This document shows, piece after piece, positions 9,596 to 19,433 of a stretch of DNA of 64,000 bases. Position 1 is the first letter of the stretch. Every line of letters starts with the position of its first letter. This stretch comes from Diplolepis rosae (lineage: Eukaryota; Arthropoda; Insecta; Hymenoptera; Diplolepididae), in contig JAPYXD010000754.1 in NCBI GenBank assembly GCA_030998225.1, forward strand, positions 992,001 through 1,056,000, in the 5' to 3' direction. The translations under genes and the position numbers were made by a program. Under the pieces are notes generated by a model, which was not told where the DNA came from, ran no database searches, and saw only the letters and a list, made by a program, of their open reading frames with translations.

Positions 9596-10314
9596 CATTA
9601 TGTCAAAAAAGTACCGAGAATTGATCATTCAAAAAGCCCGCTTAAAGAGATTGTCGAAAATCTTTATGAGGCCAAGTTGGAACCACTGTCCTCTATACTG
9701 ACGTGGAGTTCGAGCGCGATCTGTCATTTAGTTTGTTCACAGTGCTCGATGTTGCCAGTTTATCTCAAGTGTGTTTCATGATTTTCCCAATGGATAAAAA
9801 TATCGAACAAAGAATTTGTCTCAAATTTTGCATTGCAAATGGAATTTCGTGTGCGGAATCGCTGAAAATGGTACAGAAGGCTTACGGTGAATCGACTTCA
9901 TTAAAAACACGTTCATATGAGTGGTACAGTGCATTCAAAAGCGGTCGAGATGTGGTGGAAAATTGTTCTCGCTCTGGTCGGCCATCAGCGTCTTCAACTG
10001 AAGTTCATATCGTTAGAGTGTAGGAAATGGTGACTGAAAATCATCATTTAAGTTTTTTCTCTTTCTAAAACTCAAATTACCACTTCGAGCACTCGTTTTC
10101 AGTCGATAGAAGACATAAAAGGGAATTCGCGACGAGAACTGAAGTCGATTCCCGAAAATGCGTTTAAAAAATATTTTGATGTTTGGTTTATTCGTTGGCA
10201 TAAATGTATTATTTCAGAAGGGGCTTACTTTGAAGTCGATAAAATAAATTTTGATAAAAAAGAAAGATTGTTTGTGTTTTATTGACCAGTTCCCGGTACT
10301 TTTTTGACAGAATG
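9596..10314 (+). mobile_element. Internally deleted mariner, third lineage (719 bp)
   Basis: Inverted ends CATTATGTCAAAAAAGTACCG (left, abbreviated CATTATGTC...GTACCG) and its near-complement ending GACAGAATG are flanked by TA at 9594-9595 and 10315-10316. It carries the N-terminal and extreme C-terminal parts of a transposase. The whole catalytic core is missing, with the deletion joint near 10050-10070. Confidence 0.85.
9790..10285 (+). pseudogene. Mariner transposase with catalytic core deleted
   Basis: The ATG at 9790 gives M-D-K-N-I-E-Q-R, F-C-I-A-N-G-I-S-C-A-E, Y-E-W-Y-S-A-F-K-S-G-R-D-V-V-E and S-G-R-P-S-A-S-S-T-E-V. That is the mariner N-terminal helix-turn-helix domain and its GRP hook. 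An in-frame TAG at 10021-10023 (a Lys codon in relatives) ends the open part. After the deletion joint the frame resumes with F-Q-S-I-E-D-I-K, R-R-E-L-K-S-I-P-E-N-A-F-K-K and I-I-S-E-G-A-Y-F-E. No catalytic Asp remains. An upstream in-frame ATG at 9703 is unlikely to be native because the family begins at MDKN. Confidence 0.8.
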
Positions 10315-10811
10315 TATATTCAAATATCCATATTTCTCCGTGAAAGCATAAATGGCAAGTACTCCCAGAATGTCAAGTTATAAACTTACAAAAATTTTAA
10401 TTCTTTACCTTCTAATTTTGAAAATTTTCAGATTTTTTGATGTTTCTTAAATTTGAAGAATATTTGATAACTATTGAGGGAGATGCTGTAACATAGGGAC
10501 AAGTAGCTCATATTTGCATTTATAATGATTGAATGTTTCTCTTTCATATCACGAGATAAAAACATAAATAAATTGCTTAAAAAACTATTCACTACCAATT
10601 GAAGTTTGAGTGGCTTTACCGTTCAATGTAAGGTGAAGTCGCTCACTCTTTATAAAATTTTCAAACGTGCTTCACGGAGATAAAAATCTGACTATATGTG
10701 TAATAGCAAGAACACTGGTCATGCTTTTGTAGCAGGTTTCATCCTAGTTATCCTGGTGAAGAATTCATACATTTTAAGCAGGGATTCCTTCATGCTAAAA
10801 AAACACTAAGT
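10315..10811. other. AT-rich spacer, nothing recognised
   Basis: Between the mariner at 9596 and the palindromic element at 10812 no gene, terminal repeat or tandem array was seen. Confidence 0.35.
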
Positions 10812-11069
10812 TTCATGCTTTTAGAGCAGTTATGCCTTGCGAAAATAGCTCGCAATTCTCCTTGCTATGGTTGCAAGAAACTCATTCTGTTTCAGCATGA
10901 GTTCTCTTACAACCAAGATGTTAGGCCACGCCTACTTTTGAACGTAGCACCTAACGTGTTCTCTCGGTTATAAGAGAACTCTTGCTGAAATAGGATGAGT
11001 TTTCTTGTAACCATAGCAAGGCAAAGGTCGAGCTATTTTCGTAAGGAACATTGCTCTGATAGCATATGA
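10812..11069. repeat. Fold-back miniature element, ~100 bp arms
   Basis: The left arm (10812-10915) contains GCGAAAATAGCTCG, CTTGCTATGGTTGCAAGAAA and GTTTCAGCATGAGTTCTCTTA. The right arm (10970-11069) carries the reverse complements in mirrored order. The spacer is about 55 bp. Target duplications are not evident. Confidence 0.7.
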
Positions 11070-11590
11070 CACAATATGACACTAACAATAGTGGCACGCG
11101 CTTGATTCTTATATAGCATAAGACATTTCATGCTAAAAACCATACCAGTTTCGCATATTAATTTCGGTGCTTCAATAGGAAGAGCTGAGCTTACTATAAT
11201 AGTTAGATTTTTTTCTCTGTATAGCTATTAAAAATAAATCGTAAAATAAAATAAATGAACAACTCATGAAATAATTTAAGATGAATTGAAATTTAAAAAG
11301 CGAATTAAAACAATAAAAATTTTACAAATTATATCTTTCCTGTTTATGTTTTGTAGATCAGACACGGACAGAACAGCAAAAGTAATGTCTTTCATTCCTT
11401 TGTTCCCCTTAAGGAACTCAATTTCTGTTCTGTTTTTAGAAACATTTGCATTATTTCTAGCATTTATAGAATGATTTCTCGTGCTATAAATGCTCGTAAC
11501 CTAGATGATGATCTATCGATCGTCATCATTACCTAATGCTCTCTCGTCAGATGAAGGGTCCTAATGATCGGAGTCAATGATTTTTGCAAT
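11070..11590. other. AT-rich DNA, no gene recognised
   Basis: Contains a short palindrome GATCTATCGATCGTCATCATT near 11508-11528 (written in abbreviated form GATC...CATC). Its right end may already be decayed sequence of the transposase remnant that follows. Small plus-strand frames are not supported. Confidence 0.3.
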
Positions 11591-11599
11591 TTTCGGGAT

Positions 11600-12160
11600 C
11601 TGCCAGGTCACCTTTTTTCTTTACGCTCGTTATTGACAATTTCCAGTTCCTCATTTGAAGAGTCCCCAAGATCGAATTCAACAATGTTCTTTTCTATATC
11701 TTCCACATTCCTTCTTTTCATTTCCTATCTTCAGCTCATCTTCTTTTGGGCATTGCACGTCATCGATACTAATGCTCTTTCCTGGAATTACTTTCAGTTT
11801 TCTACCTCGACGAGTAAAAGGCATATCTGAAAATTTAGACCTTTGTTTCGTTAGATAAGAGATGATTGTATCAAACCAAACAGTATGATTTTCAGTTTCT
11901 GCACTTCTATTTGCGTGTGGTACTCTTTCTGAAACGGAATTTTTATTAAGTGGTACAATACCACAGACTTTTAATCCAGGTTGAATATTTAGTCATATTT
12001 TCCCCAATACGTTCAACTGAAGTTTTCAAAAGACGTGACAATACTCCTTTGAGGATTATTCCACGGTTCTGACTTTTTCATCCATCTAATGTTTCTCTCT
12101 AGCTTCTCTTCATCGGTTGAAATACAGAGACATCTAATGATTGCGTAACATTACGTAGAA
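11600..12160 (-). pseudogene. pogo/Tigger-like (DDE_1) transposase C-terminal remnant
   Basis: Read on the minus strand with frame changes, the order is typical of pogo/Tigger/jerky-type DDE_1 transposases. It runs N-V-T-Q-S-L-D-V-S-V-F-Q-P-M-K-R, an R-G-I-I-L-K-G-V-L-S-R-L-L-K block, G-L-K-V-C-G-I-V-P-L-N-K-N-S-V, then R-V-P-H-A-N. It is followed by a basic R-R-G-R-K-L-K-V-I-P-G-K-S patch and an acidic tail (V-E-F-D-L-G-D-S-S-N-E-E-L-E). Frameshifts occur near 12060, 11690 and elsewhere. The N-terminal DNA-binding and first catalytic regions were not found to the right, so it is a truncated, dead copy. The family call is from pattern recall. Confidence 0.65.
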
Positions 12161-12313
12161 GATTTAGAAGATTCAATAATTCGCTCTACATAATTTGATT
12201 CTCTTCCAATAATTACGTCTACATTGAGAAAAAATCCTAGGCATAGTAACGTGATATATGTAGTTGAAAATGTCCTTAACTACTTTTTGTGGTTGAATTA
12301 AAGCAATGGTTGA

Positions 12314-12742
12314 CTAAGTAATGTAGTCACACATTTCGACCGGAACGTTGGCAATTTCGTGTTGGATGTTGTCTTTGAGGTCGTCTAAAGTTGCTGGCTT
12401 GTTGGCATAGACCAGTGACTTGATATGGCCCCATAAAAAGAAATCCAATGGCGTTAGATCGCATGAACGAGGCGGCCATTCGACCGGACCATTTCTCGAG
12501 ATAACACCTTCACCGAATTTGCCTTTCAATAAATCGATTGTGATGCGTGCTGCGTGGCTAGTGGAACCGTCTTGTTCAAACCACAATTCGTTGATGTCAA
12601 GTTCATCCAATTCTGGCCACAAATAATCTTCCAACATAGCACGGTAGCGCTCTCCATTGACGGTAACATGCTGGTCGTTTTTATCCACGAAAAAATGCGG
12701 CCCAATGACACCTCCGGCATGAAAACCGCTAGCAGTTGCTAT
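12314..12742 (-). pseudogene. DD41D (rosa-like) transposase fragment
   Basis: A minus-strand frame is open through G-F-H-A-G-G-V-I-G-P-H-F-F, T-V-N-G-E-R-Y-R-A-M, L-W-F-E-Q-D-G-S-T-S-H-A-A-R and W-P-P-R-S-C-D-L-T-P-L-D-F-F-L-W-G. There are 41 residues between the Asp of QDG and the Asp of PLD. This is the spacing of the DD41D/rosa group of the IS630-Tc1-mariner superfamily. The first catalytic Asp and all upstream domains are missing, and the C-terminus stops early. About 125 codons stay open, suggesting moderate age. The N-terminus of the same kind of transposase appears separately inside the satellite (51311 and 57025). Confidence 0.82.
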
Positions 12743-12868
12743 GAAAAATAATATGCATTACTCGAAACAATATACAACGGATTCAACCAGTGTGAAGTTT
12801 GCTGCACTAGTTACAGCGACTACATTATTCTAGCCATGAGAACTCAACGTTCCAAGTTCTCATAGCTA

Positions 12869-13128
12869 CACCGAAAAAAATCTCGTACGCATTTTGTATG
12901 AGGTGCCGTTATAATTTTCGCAAACGACTTTTTATGCGATATTGGTATGAAAGAACACGAAGAAAGTACACCACTCTGCTAGCGAAAAACCCCCGGCACC
13001 CGTACTCTCTTGGTATGGCCAAGTTCGTTATGAAATTCGCTTAAATTTGTGCAATAAAAGTAAAACGAATGTGCTGCGATTTTAGTAAATTCAGATTTGT
13101 GCGAAATTCGGAAGAGATTTTTTCGGTG
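12869..13128. mobile_element. 260 bp TA-flanked MITE, ends CACCGAAAAAAATCTC
   Basis: Inverted ends CACCGAAAAAAATCTC / GAGATTTTTTCGGTG are flanked by TA at 12867-12868 and 13129-13130. There is no coding capacity. TA duplication fits a Tc1/mariner-mobilised MITE. The CAC...GAAAAAA end resembles that of other miniature elements in this window. Confidence 0.82.
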
Positions 13129-13355
13129 TAGGTTTAAGAGTTAAAGACAATTTTAACGATGTTAACTAGTCACCACGACCAGATATGCAGAATATGGCTA
13201 CCATGGCTACAAATCATGTGTCTGTAGCCATAGGTGAAGTAGCAACAAGTCTTCCTCGTTACAGTCACTTTTTTTCTGACTACATTATTCCTGGTCATCT
13301 GAAAAGTTGCTTTCATCGTAATTAACGATATTTTCTGGAGGTATCAGAGTACTCA

Positions 13356-14277
13356 GACAAGTACCCGACCTAACAAAGAAAAACTCACAAAATTTGGAAA
13401 AAATACCTTTATTTCTCATCGCAGTCTTGTTTTAGCACGATACACTTTTCCCAACGATAATGAAGAGCTTCGATACCCTGTTAATAGTGAAAACCGTCGA
13501 GCTCCTCGAAATAGCCAATAACCGCAAACTCTACCTGCTCATTGCTGTCAAATCTTTGACCACCGAGTCAGTTTTTCAAGTTTGGGTAGTGAAATTTATC
13601 CGAGGCCTTCTTTAGAGCCGATTCTCCCCTTGCAGTCCAGTGTTTTGACTGTTCCTTCGTCTCAGGTGTGAAGAGATGAACTCATGTTTTATCAATGGTT
13701 ATGAATCGACGCGGAAAATCGGCTTTATTGTTGTGAAACTTCGCCAAACACTCGATCGAAACATCCTCACGGTGCTGTTTTTGCTCCATTGTGAGTAAAT
13801 GCGGCACCCATCGTACGCACAGCTTTCTCATGTCCGAGTTTTTGGTCCATATGCGATGTACAGCACTTTTTGAAATGCCAACCATGTTAGCTAGCTCGCG
13901 CACTTTTAGCCGACGGTCATTCAATAAAATTTCGTGGATTTTCTTCACCATTTCTGTCGTGGTCGCCTCATTCGGTCGACCAATATTATATTCGTTTCGG
14001 CAGCTCGTACAACGTCATTTAAACTCTGCCACCCAATACTTTATTGTGTTAAACGGAGAAGCAGACTCCCCCAGAGTGACATCTAGCTCGGCTTTAATAT
14101 TGGTTGGAGTGAGACCTTTCAAATGAATGTATTGTATCGCATAAAGATGACCAATTTTTTACATGTTCATCAATTCACTGAGAGCGTTCACTATTGATAG
14201 CTGTCAAACAAATACTAAACAACGTATCGTTTTCAAACTTATAACTTAAACTTTATAAGGTTGGTACTTTCAACCAT
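13356..14277 (-). mobile_element. Internally deleted mariner, fourth lineage (~920 bp)
   Basis: Imperfect inverted ends (AAGTACCCGACCTAACAAAG at left, the complement of AAGTACCAACCTTATAAAG at right) bracket a minus-strand transposase that lacks its catalytic core. Exact target duplications could not be fixed because the ends have decayed. Confidence 0.75.
13405..14155 (-). pseudogene. Mariner transposase with core deletion and stops
   Basis: The minus-strand reading gives Y-I-H-L-K-G-L-T-P-T-N-I-K-A-E-L-D-V, then W-V-A-E-F-K and a TGA stop (near 14015). An intact stretch follows, M-V-K-K-I-H-E-I-L-L-N-D-R-R-L-K-V-R-E-L-A (13682-13951), with the second helix-turn-helix, a K-L-C-V-R-W-V-P-H-L-L linker, then I-T-I-D-K-T and a stop where the D-E-T-W catalytic block should be. 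The sequence then jumps to the C-terminal L-G-G-Q-R-F-D-S-N-E-Q-V. About 110 codons with the second and third Asp are absent. Confidence 0.78.
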
Positions 14278-14964
14278 AGTAATTTTTTTCGGACAACAAC
14301 CGTCATCTATGCGTCAGGTCAGGTACATCTGGGACTACCCTCGTATGCCATCAAGTGAAGTACCTAAATTTTCGAAGTATTCATTTACAATTGAGCTGTG
14401 GATCTTTTAGTGGTTCCAGATAAACGACTGGATAAATCCTTATGACGGCCTAGGAATGAGAAACACCAATCTCGTTCTGACAAATCATTTTTAAAATATC
14501 CAGAACGTCACGGGAAATAAAAGAAAATCTCCAGGGTCCTGCAATTGTTAGACCTTCAACTAATGCAGTTTCCTCTGACTCGGCTAGTACACAAGGACGA
14601 CCAAGTTTTCGAGTTTGTCTATTATGAAATTTCTCTTTTAAAGTAGAGTATAGTACCCCGATTTGTTCTGCAACTTGTCTGCTGGATTTAGGATAAGTTT
14701 TTGTAAATTAAATTTCTCAACATTCTTTCTACATAACTTAACCAAAATACAAAAACAAACAATTCTACATAAATATAATTTGTATTGAAACTTACCAGCA
14801 AATTTGCACTAAACTCTAAAATGAAGTTTGACACTTATTGTAATTAAAGAAAGCAGGAATCTTTAGTTTTTCTGGAAAAACGATAGTGAAAATTTAAAAA
14901 TAAAGTTGAGAATGAGCAACTTTCCCCCCTTTTCCCCCCAAGTGGAAAAAAATCGTATGCAACA
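14278..14964. other. Spacer between two mariners, no gene recognised
   Basis: AT-rich with a slightly GC-richer stretch at 14400-14700. That stretch contains scattered minus-strand fragments reminiscent of a decayed transposase (a helix-turn-helix-like R-Q-V-A-E-Q-I-G string near 14660-14690), but this is too weak to call. Confidence 0.3.
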
Positions 14965-16235
14965 CGGAGGGTCGTTCAATAAGTCCTTAGAAAATCCAAG
15001 AAATGGCGCTCACAGTGTCGAAAATAATTTGGTTTTAGTAAGCATCATTACTTATTAGACAGTTGTTAAAGTCTCAGTTATATCCATTTTCATTTTTATT
15101 CTCGATTGATGCAGAGAACTTTTATTTATTCAGAAAAATAGAACAAAGTGACTTACGAGTCGTGATTAAACACTTATGTTTAAAAGGCTTAACACCGGAA
15201 GAGATCAAATCTGAGTAGGATGAAGTTCATGGCACATCTGCTCCTGTGTTTGCAACTGTTTACAATTGGTTAAATGAGTTTAAACGTGGCCGTACACCCA
15301 CAAAAGATGAACATCGTTCGGGACGTCCAATGGAAGTAACTACCCCTGAAATGACTGACAAAATCCACGATATAGTTTTGAGTGATCGACGAATCAAAGT
15401 GCGCGAAATAGTCGAGGCCACAGGCATATCGCAAGTTACAGTGTTTTCAATTTTGCACGAAAAATTGGATGTGAAATAAATCTGGGCAAGATGGGTATCG
15501 CTTTTGCTCTCAGAGAATAAACGCAATCGTCTGACCGACTCTGTGACTATTTTGGCGCTTTTCCGTCCCAATCCTGACGAGTTTCAGCGTTGATACATAA
15601 CTGAGGACGAAACATGGATACACCACTACACTCCAAAGACAAAGGAACAGTCAAAACAGTGGGTTTTTAAAGGCGAACGGGCTCTGAAGACGGTGAAATG
15701 GTCCGGCAAGGTGATGGCCAAGGTTTTCTGGATGCAAACGGAATCGTCTACGCCAATTACTTGGAAAAAGGACAAACGATAACTGAAGCGTATTATGCGT
15801 CGTTATTGCACCGGTTTAGCAAAGAAATCATGAAAAAACGTCCTTATTTGAAAAATAAAAGGACCGTCTTCCATCAAGACAATGCACAGGTGCACACCTG
15901 TGCAGTTTTGATGGCCAAAATTATGGAATTAACATTCGAATCACTACAGCATTCACCGTATTCACTGGATTTGTCCTCCAGTGACTTTCTTTTATTTCCA
16001 AACTTTAAAAAATGTCTCGGTGGACAACGGTTTTCGTCGAACGAGGTCATCGCCCAAACCGACGCCTATTTTGAGGACCGACCAAAATCCTACTTTTTGG
16101 ACGGCTTAAAAAAATTGGAAAAACGCTTGGAAAAGTATATATAGTTAAAAGAAGATTGTGTTGGAAAATGAAAAAAATCTAAACAAAATAATTTGTTTTT
16201 CTATCTTTTTCTAAGGACTTATTGAACAACCCTCG
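14965..16235 (+). mobile_element. Full-length mariner element (1271 bp)
   Basis: Inverted ends have the inner core GTTCAATAAGTCCTTAGAAAA, here abbreviated TTCAATAAGTCCTTAG. The left is CGGAGGGTCG..., the right is the complement of CGAGGGTTG.... The right flank is TA at 16236-16237; the left flank is CA at 14963-14964, probably a mutated TA. The length is that of an intact mariner. It is the only mariner here that still has all catalytic regions, although its gene is broken. Confidence 0.88.
15138..16144 (+). pseudogene. Mariner (DD34D) transposase, full length but broken
   Basis: It begins at ATA (15138) where relatives have ATG, then E-Q-S-D-L-R-V-V-I-K-H. It holds the helix-turn-helix and G-R-P hook, first Asp in I-T-E-D-E-T-W, second in H-Q-D-N-A, and third 34 residues later in S-S-S-D-F-L-L-F. 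In-frame stops occur near 15215, 15477 and 15591, and a one-base deletion lies near 15730 (V-F-W / D-A-N-G). Two long open pieces remain (15246-15479, 15698-16144). Three stops, a frameshift and a lost start mean it is inactive, but all three catalytic Asp are retained. Confidence 0.88.
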
Positions 16236-16850
16236 TATTTTACTCGTGTGATTGTTGCCTTCACTTTGCTCAGGCATCAAACTTTACACTCGAAAAATGA
16301 ACTTTTTTCTCTCTAGGTGCATACTATACTATTTTTAAGTTTATCAAATATTTTCAAATATAATTTGAGATTTTTATTTTAATTCAAATTACTAAAACAT
16401 CGATATTAACTCAATGAAAATTCGAAAAATAAAAAATTATGGATCATTTGATCAGTGAGGGTTTCTTTCAAGCCAATCAGTATTGAATTTTAGAATTCAT
16501 TACTAAAACAATAAATCAAAATGATGCATTAAGTAAAAACAGAGATGAGAATCATCCTAATGTAATAATTACAGTAATTCGTTTCACAACCCCTGTATGG
16601 TAGTAAATCAGTAGTCCTGCATTTTATGACGTTCCGAAAGCACCCTGCAGACCAACTAGATGATTTATTTTCGCTTTCTTATTATTTTAATTTATCGTTT
16701 GTAGTATGTGAAAATAAGCATTTTATCTCAACATATAATAAATATCCCGAATTACTTCTCCACTTATAGTCAAAGTTCTCAAAAAACATAGTGAATATGT
16801 TAATGCATTACTCGTTGTATAAAAACTTTGAAACTTATACATGAATAAAA
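16236..16850. other. AT-rich spacer, nothing recognised
   Basis: No gene, repeat or terminal inverted structure was seen between the full-length mariner and the element at 16851. Confidence 0.35.
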
Positions 16851-17328
16851 AATAGGGCTCTTACTTTTACAAAGGTTTAACTTTTCGAATCTTCGAAGAA
16901 TTCGAAAAGGCAAAATAACTTTGGGTTTTCGTTTTTAAAGCCTTGAAGCGATCGAATTTATTTTCTACAGGCTTCAAGAGTAAAATCATGTTTTTGGGTT
17001 TTTACTCTGTATTTGTGAATTCAATTAGCTTACATACGATTGATATTGATTACGATATTGTACTTTTCTATGATATAATTTATATCATACATATATTTAA
17101 GTTATATCTATCAAGTTTAGCTACATTTTTAATCCATAATTGAAATATAAATAAAATAGAATTAAAAATGACAAAAATTAATGGGTCCTCTTGGAAATAT
17201 ATTATAAAACTTCGAACCTTCCTCCTTTATAATCTTCAAATGAATTACTACAAAGATTCTATATTCAAAGCATCGAAACCTTCGATTTTTCAATCCCTTG
17301 AGGTTTTTTAAAACAAACTCTCTAAATC

Positions 17329-17475
17329 TAAATCAGCGAAATCCTGCTGATTATCAGCTATAAGTATACCACTAATTATAAGCAGCGTATTTATGCTGAT
17401 GAATCGGTGAAATTCAATTGATTTATCAGCGTATATACGCTTATTGTAATTAGTAGTATACTTATCGCTGATTTA
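17329..17475. repeat. 147 bp hairpin element, ends AAATCAGCG
   Basis: TAAATCAGCG and CGCTGATTTA are mirrored. Inside, TAAGTATACCACTAATTA pairs with TAATTAGTAGTATACTTA and GCGTATTTATGC is paired near the centre. The arms are about 65 bp with mismatches. Confidence 0.65.
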
Positions 17476-17519
17476 TATTTACAGAGAAGATTCAAAATTC
17501 GAAGCTTCGTAACCTTCGA

Positions 17520-17711
17520 CCCAATGGGCACACGATATTAGAAACGTTTATGTAGCATTCTACAAACGTTCTAGGAACATCCCAATGTCCAATGTCCGAA
17601 AGACGTTCTTAGAACGTTTTTGGAACGTCTTTTGGACATTGGACATTGGGATGTTCCTAGAACGTTTGTAGAATGTTATATAAACGTTTCTAATATCATA
17701 TGCCCATTGGG
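17520..17711. repeat. 192 bp near-perfect palindrome, ends CCCAATGGGC
   Basis: The ~90 bp arms start CCCAATGGGCA and contain GATATTAGAAACGTTTATGT, CTACAAACGTTCTAGGAACA and CCCAATGTCCAATGTCC. They are mirrored with only a few differences around a ~15 bp centre. The high arm identity suggests a young insertion or selection for the hairpin. It lies inside the element at 16851-17740. Confidence 0.8.
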
Positions 17712-17740
17712 AAGCTTCGTATAAAAGTAATAGCCCTATT

Positions 17741-18199
17741 AAAGAACCTGAAGAATGTCAAATCTCTCAAAGCAAACACATTAGATTGCACATAAGATTG
17801 ATGTTATCAGTGAAAATGTATAAAATGAAAAGATTCTTTTTCCGACAGCATCCCTTTCGCATGAGCGAGGTCTTCGACGCTCAATTATGAACTGGGTGAA
17901 CATTTATTAATTAATCCTCAGATTATACTCGATTTCAGATAAATTGGATGTTGGGTTCATCGAGACAAGTGTGTCTTCAATTCGAGTATCGAATTGTCTC
18001 TACTAGGTTCGTAGAGAATTAACACAGAGCTGCAAAATCCTCGCTAAGATTTACATGATATTGGAAACTAATCTAAAGTGTTTCTATCTAAAATCTAGAC
18101 CGTCCCGAAATGCCGATCGTTACAGTTCAATAACGATCAGCATTTTGGTCAGTAATCGTGCTGAATCTTAAATTTTAACCAACTATCATGCTAGTTTAC
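17741..18199. other. Probable nAChR intron downstream of exon B, with a hairpin
   Basis: AT-rich DNA directly downstream (minus sense) of the second receptor exon. It includes an 18 bp imperfect stem at 18105-18122 / 18131-18148 with an 8-base loop, about 50 nt past the 5' splice site. Confidence 0.45.
18105..18148 (-). promoter_or_regulatory. Intronic hairpin ~50 nt below the exon B 5' splice site
   Basis: CCGAAATGCCGATCGTTA and TAACGATCAGCATTTTGG can pair across an 8-base loop with one mismatch and one wobble. Its closeness to the donor of an alternative exon makes a splicing role conceivable. It may equally be a leftover miniature-element palindrome. Confidence 0.3.
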
Positions 18200-18380
18200 C
18201 TTGAAGCCGTCATAGGTCCACGAACCGAACTTCAGGACACATGTCTGCTCGTCGAAAGGGAAGTACTCCACGTCGATTTCACAGGAAGACTTATAAATGG
18301 CTGGCGGCTTCCACTCAACCAATCCTTGATGGTAGATTGTGGCCTTCGTGGCCAAGGTCACCTCGAAGTTTCCGTCCGCG
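18200..18380 (-). CDS. nAChR alpha-subunit ligand-binding-domain exon (alternative B)
   Basis: A minus-strand 181 bp exon with acceptor CGCAG before the first base and donor GTAAAC after the final AAG. After one leading base it codes 60 residues: A-D-G-N-F-E-V-T, then [13 protein letters not shown], the Cys-loop with Y-F-P-F-D between its cysteines, and G-S-W-T-Y-D-G-F-K. It covers exactly the same segment as 6211-6391. Differences cluster in the strand before the Cys-loop ([11 protein letters not shown] versus [11 protein letters not shown]) and in the loop itself. Equal length and phase allow either exon to be used alone; including both would shift the frame. The upstream frame stays open by chance into the intron. 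The pyrimidine tract is weaker than that of exon A. Confidence 0.88.
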
Positions 18381-19089
18381 CTGCGAGCGAGCACATTAGT
18401 GGTTCTGGGCGCTGCGGCGGTCGAGCTTACTTTGTACTTCCGATTCAATGTCAAGCCCATTTTTTAAAAATTTTATCTATTATAGGCACACAACCCTCAT
18501 TCATATCAGATTTTAAATTCAGTGCCAAGCAACGAACAAGTGTCAGACAAATTGAACTTTAATGTAATTCCCGTATTTAATTCCAGAAAATCGACGAACA
18601 TAATGCCATGATTTGGAAGAACACCGTTAACTGCAAAATGACCGAAGCCGGGGAAATCGACGAAAACTGTTCAGATCTTTCTTTGTGTGAATCGCGGATT
18701 CTAATTCATTTTCTGAAGTTTTCTTGTTGTTCTTGACTAGTTTTCATATCATCTTTTCATTTTTGCTAAAAAAAAAAATTGTTGAAAAATGTTAATTAAT
18801 TATCTGAATTGCAATTAAGGGTGTTAATTAGGATGCTGAAATTCGGGAATAGGTAGTAACGGGCAGTTACGACTCTCTTCGAATTATGGACCTCAGAAAT
18901 AGGCCTACCGTGATTTGAGAGAACGCCGTTAATTTCAAAAGAATATGATAGAATGGAATTATTATAAAATATTATTCAACCATGAAATTATCATTATTCT
19001 AAAATATCACGTATCGTAATATTATTATAAACATTAATATTTTTTTTATCTTTTTTAAGCTTGTTTATAAATTAGTCAAATAGATATGG
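18381..19089. other. Probable intron with decayed CGTTAA-type repeat fragments
   Basis: Short related words (AACACCGTTAACTGCAAAA near 18622, AACGCCGTTAATTTCAAAA near 18934, and an inverted CAGTTAACGGTCAGTTACGG near 21124) suggest old dispersed-repeat debris. No gene was recognised. Confidence 0.35.
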
Positions 19090-19433
19090 AGGCCATGGAT
19101 CAATCAGACCACGTGACTAGATTATACAATAATTTGTTCATATAAGATAACTTTTTAATTCACAAAACATTTGTGAAACGTAACAAAAAACAATAAAGCA
19201 CGTCTCTTAACTTTTATTTAGTAAAAATTCTGAAAAAAGATTGGAAGACTTATCAATAACTACAGTTGTGTAAAACTGTTTTCAAAATTTTCATTCAAAC
19301 GAAATAGATAGACTTTTTTATCGTTTTCTGTCGTATTTTCCAAACTTCCAGAAAGACATTTCGTAAAATAAAAAGTTATCTTACACGAACTTTTACAGGA
19401 ATTTGATCACGTGATCTGGTTGATTAATGGCCT
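19090..19433. repeat. 344 bp fold-back miniature element, ends AGGCCAT
   Basis: AGGCCATGGATCAATCAGA with CACGTGA is mirrored by TCACGTGATCTGGTTGATTAATGGCCT. AAGATAACTTTTTA pairs with TAAAAAGTTATCTT further in. The arms are about 90 bp and imperfect. No target duplication is obvious. Confidence 0.7.

Larger units (their letters stand above)
16851..17740. mobile_element. Non-autonomous element with AATAGGGCT ends, carrying nested hairpins
   Basis: AATAGGGCTCTTACTTTTA (16851-16869) is mirrored by TAAAAGTAATAGCCCTATT (17722-17740). The interior has no transposase and is interrupted by two smaller palindromes (17329-17475 and 17520-17711). The TAGGG-type end suggests hAT-like relationship, but no clear 8 bp duplication was found. 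Confidence 0.55.
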
